Shown here piece by piece: positions 16,716-23,651 of a stretch of 64,000 nt of DNA. Both the position numbers and the translations under genes were made by a program. Source of the DNA: Planctomycetota bacterium (GTDB taxonomy: Bacteria > Planctomycetota > B15-G4 > SIAN01); contig SIAN01000015.1 of the NCBI GenBank assembly GCA_009691715.1, positions 1-64,000 on the forward strand, written 5' to 3'. Under the pieces are notes generated by a model. It was not told where the DNA came from and ran no database searches. It was given only the letters and a program-made list of their open reading frames with translations. How positions within the stretch are numbered: position 1 is the stretch's first letter; every line of letters begins with the position of its first letter.

Positions 16716-17944
16716 CGGAACCTCACGTGGAAGATCGAGCCGGCGAGCGCCTCGCCGAGCCCGTCGGTCGCGATCGTGCCTCGCCTGCCCCACTCGATCC
16801 GATCGATCTGCTCGCGCAGGCGCGGCGGGATCTCCTCGACCAGGGGCGACAGCAGCTCGACCCGACCCGCCACGAGCGGGCCGGCGACGTCCCGCGCCTG
16901 CAACATCGCCCCCGTTCCAATCGCGATCGCGGCGACCTGCGACTCGCTGATCCACGCCTCGACGCGCCCGCCGGTCGGCAGGCCGATGCGCGCGATCTCC
17001 TCGCCGGCCGAGCGCCACTCGCCCGGACGCGCCGCGATCGCGTGCACGATTCCGGCGGCGGGCGCGAGCAGACGACATTGCTCGCGCTCGACCTCGAGCT
17101 CGCCGACGCGCGCCGCCTCGCTTTGCCGCGCGAGCTCGTACGGCAGAAGGCTCGCGGTGAGATCGACCCCAGCGGGTTCTTCCGGCTCGAGCGCTCCCCA
17201 CGCCACGAGTTCTTCGTGCGCGCGCGGAATCTCGCCCGCCCGCGAAGCGATCCGTTCCTCCAGCACCGCGCGCCGTTGCACCCACTCTTCGACGCGGTCG
17301 GCGGTCGCGAGCTTGCGCTCCACCAACGACGACAAGCACTCGAGCTGGGGTGCCAGCACGGCAAGCTCGGCTTGATCGGTCGCCTGCTGCGTGGCGAGAC
17401 CTTCGGCCATCCCGCGCAACCGCCGGCCATCGCCTTCCCAGGCGCTGTGGCGAGCGGCCGCCTGCGCGCCACGGTCGGCGTCGGCGAGCCGCAACTCCTC
17501 GCGCTCCGCCTCGATGCGAGCGGACGCGCGCGCCAGCTCGGCACGCGCCACCTGCAGCCGCGCCTCGACATTGCGGGCATCGAGTGTCGCGAGCAGTTCT
17601 CCGGCGGCGACTTGCTGGCCGGTCGCCACGCGCAGCGTCTCGATCCGGCCATCGATCGCCGGCGCGATCCGCAGCTCCTGCAGCCGCGTGCAGGCGCGCG
17701 CATGGCATTGCGAGGAATCGCCGACCCACAGCCACGCCGCCGCCGCGACCGCGCCGCACCATGCGAGGAACGGCCACCCGCGCATCATCCAGCGCGCGGC
17801 GCGGCGCGTGAACGCGATGCGCGGCGGGCCGATCGGTCGTGACTGTGGCAGTGGTGTGGTATTGGATCCGGCCCGAGCTGGGAGAGATGCCGGAGCTGCA
17901 GGAGATGCGGGACCTGCGACAGCGTCATCCGGTGAAGGGTTCAT
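16712..17944 (-). CDS. HlyD/RND-type periplasmic adaptor (membrane fusion protein)
   Basis: This 410-residue protein has a Pro/Ala-rich cytoplasmic start, one transmembrane segment (about 53-70, GWPFLAWCGAVAAAAWLWVG), a lipoyl-like half motif (IAPAIDGRIETLRVATGQQV), a long coiled-coil region (about 110-280) and a second lipoyl half with barrel (LLAPAAGIVHAIAARPGEW). This is the layout of adaptors that bridge an inner-membrane exporter to a TolC duct. It starts at ATG 17944, two bases after the stop of the DUF4956 gene, and overlaps the TolC-like gene by four bases. Its inner-membrane partner is not a known pump; the neighbouring DUF4956 protein is the only multi-pass candidate in the operon. 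Confidence 0.85.
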   Translation of the reverse strand: MNPSPDDAVAGPASPAAPASLPARAGSNTTPLPQSRPIGPPRIAFTRRAARWMMRGWPFLAWCGAVAAAAWLWVGDSSQCHARACTRLQELRIAPAIDGRIETLRVATGQQVAAGELLATLDARNVEARLQVARAELARASARIEAEREELRLADADRGAQAAARHSAWEGDGRRLRGMAEGLATQQATDQAELAVLAPQLECLSSLVERKLATADRVEEWVQRRAVLEERIASRAGEIPRAHEELVAWGALEPEEPAGVDLTASLLPYELARQSEAARVGELEVEREQCRLLAPAAGIVHAIAARPGEWRSAGEEIARIGLPTGGRVEAWISESQVAAIAIGTGAMLQARDVAGPLVAGRVELLSPLVEEIPPRLREQIDRIEWGRRGTIATDGLGEALAGSIFHVRFR

Positions 17945-17946
17945 CG

Positions 17947-18546
17947 TCAGACCTCGAGCGCCGGGTCTTGCATCAACAGCGACACGTCGGCGATCTCGTC
18001 CACGGCGCGGATCGCGTCGACGAGCGGTTGCTGGAAGGAGCTGTCGCGCAGCGCGCGCTTCAGCTGCAGGTCGGCATCGGGACTTGCGCCGGTGTTGAGG
18101 CGCAGCAGGCCATCGAACTGGCGGCGACTGGCGAACGGGCTGAACGTGAGGTGGAGCATGAAGATGCTGAACGTCAGCGCGCCGAGGCCCGCGATCAGGA
18201 ACGCCTGCACGCCGACCGCGATGCCGACCGCCAGCGACGCGAAGATGAACATCACGTCGCGCACGTCGCGCAGCGTGGAGCGGAAGCGGATGACGGCGAG
18301 CGCGCCGAGCAGCCCGATGCCGCGCGCGACGCCGTTGCCGATCGCCAGCATCAGCATCGTCGCGATCACGCCGGTGAGCACCAGCGCGATGACGAAGCCG
18401 CGCGAGTAGGAGAGGCCGCGGAAAGTGAACGAGTAGACCGCCGCCAGCACTTGGCACAAGACGAACGACATCAGCATCGTCAGCAGGATCATTCGCCAAG
18501 AGAGACCAGGCGCGTAGCTCAGGTACGGATCGTGGAGCTGTTCCAT
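17947..18546 (-). CDS. DUF4956 membrane protein
   Basis: The 199-residue protein has about four transmembrane segments in the first 145 residues and a soluble C-terminal tail. The core IGNGVARGIGLLGALAVIRF followed by RSTLRDVRDVMFIFASLAVGIAVG is the hallmark of DUF4956. In many bacteria DUF4956 genes sit next to VTC-type polyphosphate polymerase genes, as here, where it starts two bases after the VTC stop. Its function is unknown; a membrane anchor or polymer translocator for the polymerase is a reasonable hypothesis. It is followed two bases later by the HlyD-type adaptor. Confidence 0.87.
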   Translation of the reverse strand: MEQLHDPYLSYAPGLSWRMILLTMLMSFVLCQVLAAVYSFTFRGLSYSRGFVIALVLTGVIATMLMLAIGNGVARGIGLLGALAVIRFRSTLRDVRDVMFIFASLAVGIAVGVQAFLIAGLGALTFSIFMLHLTFSPFASRRQFDGLLRLNTGASPDADLQLKRALRDSSFQQPLVDAIRAVDEIADVSLLMQDPALEV

Positions 18547-18548
18547 GG

Positions 18549-19334
18549 TCAGGCCCCGATTCCGGCGACGCGCTCTTGAAGGGTGTCGTCTTGTGTGGTC
18601 GCGAGCTGGCGCGACAGCGACCAGACGAACTTGGAGAAGCCGCGGCGCTCGAGATCGAACTCGGCGACGAGGTCGGCCATCCAGCGTGGGAAACGGCGGG
18701 TGAACTTGAGCTCGATCAGCATTGCGTCACGGATGCCCTGCATCGCGCGCGCGTCATCGACGTAGGACCACGCCCGGGGTTGCAGGCTCCAACCGGTGCC
18801 GTCGATCCGCTGCCAGCACATCGCGCGATCGAAGGTGATCCGCGCGTACTCGCCGAAGACGCTTTCGTACGCTTCGCGCGTGTAACGCAGGCAGACGATC
18901 GGCACCGCGCCGATCTCTACCACGCGATCCTCGAACCCGACGACGTCGGTGCGCGCGCGCTTGCCGCTGCGGACGTCGGGACGCTGCTGCAGGAGCGCTG
19001 CGGCCTCGGAAGGAGCGAGGCGGGCGCGATCCTTCACGATGACCTGCCGAACCTTGCGCTTCACCTCGCCGAAATAGGGCCCGGCGACGGCGTCGTCGTA
19101 CCAGCGCACCCGCAGTTTGTAGCGGTCGACCTGGTCGTCGACCGACGCGTGATAGAGGTCGAGCTTGCGCGTGTCGAAGTAGACGCTGTGGATCGAGTAG
19201 CGGCGATCCGCCGCGCGCGCCGCGTGCTCGTCAAGCCGGGTGTACGGCTGGATGAACCGGCGCAGCGCCTCGGTGCGGTCGTGGGGGACGAAGTACTTGT
19301 ACTCGTAGCGTTCGAAGTGAAGGGTGTCGGCCAC
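18549..19334 (-). CDS. VTC-domain polyphosphate polymerase
   Basis: This protein of 261 residues is a single VTC domain, the fold that in yeast Vtc4 makes polyphosphate from ATP. Conserved tunnel residues are visible: FERYEYKYFV (Arg, Lys), YSIHSVYFDT, YKLRVRWYDD (the Lys-x-Arg-x-Arg strand), FGEVKRK and LIELKFTRR (Glu and Lys). No signal or membrane segment is present, so it acts on the cytoplasmic side. I choose the GTG at 19334, seven bases after AGGAG; an ATG at 19340 is only one base from that site. The DUF4956 gene begins two bases after its stop. The close packing with DUF4956, adaptor, TolC-like duct and metallo-hydrolase suggests that the polymer is made and moved out of the cytoplasm. 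Confidence 0.88.
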   Translation of the reverse strand: MADTLHFERYEYKYFVPHDRTEALRRFIQPYTRLDEHAARAADRRYSIHSVYFDTRKLDLYHASVDDQVDRYKLRVRWYDDAVAGPYFGEVKRKVRQVIVKDRARLAPSEAAALLQQRPDVRSGKRARTDVVGFEDRVVEIGAVPIVCLRYTREAYESVFGEYARITFDRAMCWQRIDGTGWSLQPRAWSYVDDARAMQGIRDAMLIELKFTRRFPRWMADLVAEFDLERRGFSKFVWSLSRQLATTQDDTLQERVAGIGA

Positions 19335-19373
19335 GGCCATTCTCCTGAGCGTCGTTTTGGAGGGAGCGGGTGC

Positions 19374-20768
19374 TCAGTGGTCGTAAGTGATCACGATCGG
19401 CGCCGACATCTCGACCGGCTTCTTCAACTCGGCCACCTGCACGACGATGTTCAGGTCGGCGCCGAGGTCGGCCGGATCGAGGGTGAAGTCGAGCTGCGCG
19501 CGGCCGGCCGCGTCGAGATCGAGCGGCAGCAGCAGCAGGTAGTTCCACGAGTACCACGACTGGAACCGGAACTTGTCCGCCAGCGCGATGGCGTCGAAGT
19601 TCGCGCCTGCGGTGAAGGGCCCGAGGGAGGCGAAGAGCCAGACCGTCGCGTCGGCGGCACCGTGGTCGATCCAGAGCGTGTCATCGAGATCAAGCGGTGT
19701 GAGGCCCTGGCCCGACAGATCGAGACAGAGCGGCAGATCGCGCGCGGCGATGACCTGCAGCGCCGTGAGGTTGTTGCCATTGCCGTCGAGCCCGAGATGC
19801 GAGCCGATCGGCGAAGCGGCGTCGCCGAGAGGGACGCTGTTCAGCAGCGCGATCGCGCCGCCGGCGGCCGTCGTCAACACGCGCGGACCATTCGTCGAGC
19901 CGCAGAACAGCAGATTCGGCCAGCTCGTGACGCCATCAGCGCCGAGGAACGTGCCGCCGGCCGGATCGACGTCGAGCGCTTGCAAGTCGCTGATCGAAAG
20001 CACGGGGCTGCCGAGGTCATCGAGCAAGCCCGCCGCGATCAAGAACGCGTTGGTGTCGCTCTCCTCGAGCACAACCTGCGCGGTGCCACTGCCGAGGCTG
20101 GCGATCGTGCCGTCCGGATTCCAGGAGATGTCGCCGGCCGCGAAGCCGACGATGGCACCATCGCCGATCGGCGTGAGGTCGCCCTCGATCAGCTCGTCGT
20201 CGCGGAACGACAGGAAGAGATCGCCGGCCGCATCGAAGGCGGCGGCATCGATGTCGACCGGCCCGCTGGTCGCGAGGCCCGCTTGCAGCACGGCGTGATC
20301 GAGCGCGATCTGAAGCACGGGGCCGCCCGCAGCCGGAGCCTTCCGCAGCCGCCAGAGCGAGCCGTCCGAGGCAATCGCCGCGTAGGCCTCGCCCACGTCT
20401 TGCTGCGAACTGAACCAGTAGTCGAAGGGCGACGGGCCGCCGGCCGTGGGCGCCACGAAACCCGGCGGCAACGCCAGCGCGTCGAGCTCGTCGAGCGCGC
20501 TCTCGAAGAAGTCGAGATCGCCGTCCTCGTCGCTGAACAGCGCGTTTCACGAAGCGAGAGAGAGCACCTTGTCCGCCGAGATCGGTGAGGCGCCTGGCGT
20601 CGACTCGCAGAGCGTCTCGTCGGTCAGCAGATCGAGCGGCGTCAGACCGCCGCGAGTCGTGCAGTCGCCTTCGGGAACGAAGACCAGCGCGTGCTGTGCG
20701 CGAGTGCTGCCGGCAGCGACCGACCAAGTGGCGAGCAGCGTGTAGATCAGCGGAAACGAGCGGTGCAT
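19374..20768 (-). CDS. Secreted protein of unknown function, interrupted by an in-frame TGA
   Basis: A Sec signal (MHRSFPLIYTLLATWSVAAG to TRAQ) is followed by about 440 residues that I do not recognise. The protein is rich in Asp, Ala, Leu and Gly with beta-propeller-like turns and an all-beta C-terminus ending VQVAELKKPVEMSAPIVITY. Codon 74 is TGA (20547-20549), between KVLSLAS and NALFSDEDGDLD; the frame continues in the same style, and a TGG to TGA change would explain it. ATG 20768 has TGGAG six bases upstream. Its stop lies about 40 bases before the VTC gene, so it may be the first gene of that operon. In other bacteria this slot is often held by a CotH-like kinase, but nothing here shows a kinase motif. 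Confidence 0.6.
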
Positions 20769-21042
20769 GGTGGCTCCAGGTGAGTGAGGCGAACGCTGCA
20801 TCCTGTGCAACGGCAGCGCCATCCCCGGGGAACTGAATCTGAATTGCCAGTCAGCCGGTGTCTCGGATGGCGATCGCGACGCGCTCTCGAACCTGACGCG
20901 CCGCTCAGACAGGAAGGCGGCGAAGGCGTTCGATCAGGCGCATGCAGTGATCGGCGCTGCACTGCGCGGGCGCGATCAAGCGCGTGCAGCGAGTCGCGCG
21001 GCGCCGCGCGAGCGCGATCGGCGCTGGGCTATCCTCGCCGCC

Positions 21043-22275
21043 ATGTACGTCTTCGATCCCGCCACCGATCGCCACGATCCGCGCGCGCCAGGCGGAGCGT
21101 GGAGCGGCGGGCAGTGGAGCGCCGTGAGGTTCCTGCTCGGCGGATGGGTCGCATGGCGGCTGGCAGCGACGCTGCCCGACTACGCTGCGAACTTCGGCGA
21201 CGGGCGGCGGTTTTCCGGGCCGATGCTCGACGCCGCGGCCCAGTCGGGCGGCCCGCTGCTGGGACTGCTGCCGAATGTCGTCGACTGGTTCGACGCGCCG
21301 GAGTTCGGGGCGGCGTTCGCGGCGCTTGGCGTGGCGGCGGCGGTGGCGCTCGCCGTCGGTTGGCGCGCGCGAATCGCGGCGCTGGTCGTCGCCTACGTCG
21401 CCGCCTGCATCGCTCGTCACAACCCGATCCTGCGGCTGCCGAGCCCGGCGTGGCTCGCGCTGCTGCTGCTGGCATTCGCGTGCGTGCCGAAGGCTCCGTT
21501 CCTGAGCGTCGATGCCCGCAAGCGGATCGATCCCGACGGCGGATGGGTACTGCCGCGACAGACGTTCCGTCTGATGTGGCTGCTGTTGATCGCGGGGAGT
21601 GTGCTGGCGCTGATGGATCAGTGGCGCGATCCGGCGTGGCGGGCCGGCAGCGGGCGGCTCGTGCCGATCACTTGGCTGCTGATGGCGGCGGAGGCAGCGC
21701 TCTGCCTGTCGGTGTTGGCGAAGGGACGCGCGCGGGCGTGGGCGTGGCTCGCGCTGCTGGTCGCGCGTTCGACGGTGCTGCTGTTGGGCGGTGGCGACCG
21801 GCGTGATGAGGCGCTCTGGCTGGTGCAGTGGTTCGCGTTCGACCCCGGCTGGCTGCAGGGTGCGCCGCCGCTGCCGCGCTCCCACCTCTTCTTCGACGGT
21901 GGCTGCGGGATGTGCCATCGCTTCGTGCGGGTGGTGCTGGCCGAGGATCGGCTCACCCATTTCTGGGTGTCGCCGTTGCAAGGGCGCGCGATCACCACGC
22001 TGCTCGACGAGTCGACGCGTCAAGGGTTGCCCGACAGCATCGTCGTGCGGACCGGAAGCGGTCATCTGCTCACCAAGTCGAGCGCGATCGCCGCGGTGCT
22101 ACGGCCACTTGGCGGACTGTGGCGGGTGGCGGCGACGTTGATCGAACTGGTGCCGCGGCGGGTGCGCGACGGCGTCTACGACGCGATCGCGGCGATGCGC
22201 AAGAAGCTGTTCCGACCGCCGGCGGGGTCTTGCCCGCTGCTGCCGCCGGCGATGCGCGCGCGGTTCCTCGAGTGA
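21043..22275 (+). CDS. Multi-pass membrane protein with C-terminal DCC (DUF393) thiol-oxidoreductase domain
   Basis: The first 270 of 410 residues hold about six hydrophobic segments resembling HTTM/DoxX-like membrane domains. The C-terminal part starts LFFDGGCGMCHRFVRVVL at about residue 283, the DxxCxxC motif of DCC-family (DUF393) thioredoxin-like proteins, and contains the family motif VSPLQGRAI (FxxLQ). Fusions of this kind are annotated as DCC-family thiol-disulfide oxidoreductases; the electron partner is unknown. ATG 21043 fits the start of protein-like sequence. It diverges from the secreted protein gene on the minus strand; the 274 bases between them hold no recognised gene. Confidence 0.82.
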   Translation: MYVFDPATDRHDPRAPGGAWSGGQWSAVRFLLGGWVAWRLAATLPDYAANFGDGRRFSGPMLDAAAQSGGPLLGLLPNVVDWFDAPEFGAAFAALGVAAAVALAVGWRARIAALVVAYVAACIARHNPILRLPSPAWLALLLLAFACVPKAPFLSVDARKRIDPDGGWVLPRQTFRLMWLLLIAGSVLALMDQWRDPAWRAGSGRLVPITWLLMAAEAALCLSVLAKGRARAWAWLALLVARSTVLLLGGGDRRDEALWLVQWFAFDPGWLQGAPPLPRSHLFFDGGCGMCHRFVRVVLAEDRLTHFWVSPLQGRAITTLLDESTRQGLPDSIVVRTGSGHLLTKSSAIAAVLRPLGGLWRVAATLIELVPRRVRDGVYDAIAAMRKKLFRPPAGSCPLLPPAMRARFLE

Positions 22276-22348
22276 TCGCGCCGCCACCTCCCCGGCACTC
22301 GCCGTTCGTCAGATCCGCACCCTCGCCGTCGCGGCAGGCGCGTCCCGC

Positions 22349-23461
22349 GTGGTAATCCTCGTGTTTCTCGGCGCCGCCGCGCTGACGCTGCTGACGCTGT
22401 TGCCGACCTCGGCGTTACTCGCGTGGCGAGGTTGGCGTGAGGGCGCGCGCGGCGGAGCGTGGCGACGGCTGCTCAGGTGGCATGCCGCGCTGCTGGCCAT
22501 GCACTTGTTCGGCTCGGTCCCGATGGCGCTGGCGTACGTCGGGCCGGCGATGGTCGGCACGCGCGGCGACGAGCGTCGCTACGCGGGACCGCGGATCGCG
22601 ACGAACGGCAGTTGGCAGCAGCAGACACGGGAGAGCCTCGAGGCGGAGGCCCGGAACAACCGCGATGAAGCCGCTCGCGACGCTGCGCAATCCCCGTTCG
22701 CCGTCGAGATTCACGCGCGCGACGGCGTGACTCTGCGCGGCTTCCTCGTACCGCCAGCGCGCGGTGAGCCGCGATTCACCGCGCTCCTCGTGCACGGGCT
22801 CTTCCGTGGCGCGCTCGAGCTCGAGACGGTCGGCTCGATGCTGCGCGATCTGGGCGGCGAGGTGCTGCTGCTCGAACTGCGGCGCCACGGCGGCAGCGGC
22901 GGCGAGCGCTTCACCTACGGCCGCGACGAGGCCGGCGACGTGCTCGGCGCGGTCGACTGGCTGCGTGCGCGCGACGGCGTGCCGCGCCGTCCGCTCGTGC
23001 TGTTCGCCGTCAGCATCGGGACGGCCGCGGCCGCGATCGCCGCACCGCAGATCGACGGGCTTGCCGCACTGATCCTCGATGCCCCGCTCGAAGACTTGCG
23101 CGCAACGACCGAGCGGATGCTCGCCCACGGTGAAGGACGCGCCGGCTCGCTGCCGCAACCGTTCCGCGCCGTGCTGATCGCCGCCGCCGACTGCTTCGGC
23201 ACCATCCCGTTCGACGCCGTCGTCCCGATCCGCTCGATCGCCGCGCTGTCACCGGACGTGCCCGTCCTGATCATCGGCGCCGGCGACGACCACCGCATGC
23301 CCCCCGACACCGTGCGCGCCTACTTCGCCGCTCTCCCCACTCGCCCCGATCGAAAGACCCTCTGGATCGACCCCGCCGCCACCCACGGTCACGTCTGGTC
23401 TCACGCCCCTGCCGGCTACCGCGACCACCTCGCCGCCGTCATCACCAACCTGCCGCACTGA
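22349..23461 (+). CDS. Membrane-anchored alpha/beta hydrolase
   Basis: The 370-residue protein has two N-terminal hydrophobic segments (about 3-25 and 45-70) and then an alpha/beta-hydrolase domain beginning FAVEIHARDGVTLRGFLVP. The oxyanion segment TALLVHGLFRG, a nucleophile elbow FAVSIGTAAAA (Ser without the usual first Gly of GxSxG), the acid in IIGAGDDHRMP and the base in THGHVWSHAP form a plausible triad. It resembles YqkD/Bem46-like esterases; the substrate is unknown. The start is a GTG at 22349. It lies 73 bases after the DCC gene and converges on the HEAT-repeat gene across a palindromic element. Confidence 0.8.
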   Translation: MVILVFLGAAALTLLTLLPTSALLAWRGWREGARGGAWRRLLRWHAALLAMHLFGSVPMALAYVGPAMVGTRGDERRYAGPRIATNGSWQQQTRESLEAEARNNRDEAARDAAQSPFAVEIHARDGVTLRGFLVPPARGEPRFTALLVHGLFRGALELETVGSMLRDLGGEVLLLELRRHGGSGGERFTYGRDEAGDVLGAVDWLRARDGVPRRPLVLFAVSIGTAAAAIAAPQIDGLAALILDAPLEDLRATTERMLAHGEGRAGSLPQPFRAVLIAAADCFGTIPFDAVVPIRSIAALSPDVPVLIIGAGDDHRMPPDTVRAYFAALPTRPDRKTLWIDPAATHGHVWSHAPAGYRDHLAAVITNLPH

Positions 23462-23473
23462 CCATCGACATCT

Positions 23474-23639
23474 GATCCGGGAACAACGCCGCCGCTTCCC
23501 GAGCGCAGACGCACGCGTCACCGCACACATCACCAACATCGCGGCGATGCAGTGACGACACCACCGCATCGACCGCGGTACACGATGCGCGGCAATTCGA
23601 TCGAAAGCGCTCGACTATCGGCAGCGTTGTTCCCGGATC
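23474..23639. repeat. Inverted repeat bounding a 166-base intergenic element
   Basis: The left arm 23474-23494 begins GATCCGGGAACAACGC, and the right arm 23619-23639 is its reverse complement with one mismatch in 21. They enclose about 124 bases with no coding sense. The element fills almost all of the gap between two convergent genes. It may act as a bidirectional terminator or be a small non-autonomous mobile element; a palindrome with the same GATCCGGGAAC core occurs at 33517. Confidence 0.6.
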
Positions 23640-23651
23640 GAAAACGGCGCG

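Noticed and set aside
15366..17777. A single 803-residue protein reading through the HlyD gene into the TolC-like gene frame.
   Set aside because: The first 350 residues are the shadow of the adaptor gene; the true start is the ATG at 16715 (or 16664).
20547..20549. Selenocysteine at the in-frame TGA of the secreted protein.
   Set aside because: The flanking residues LAS and NALF suit Trp or another residue, no redox motif is present, and no selenocysteine insertion hairpin is evident.
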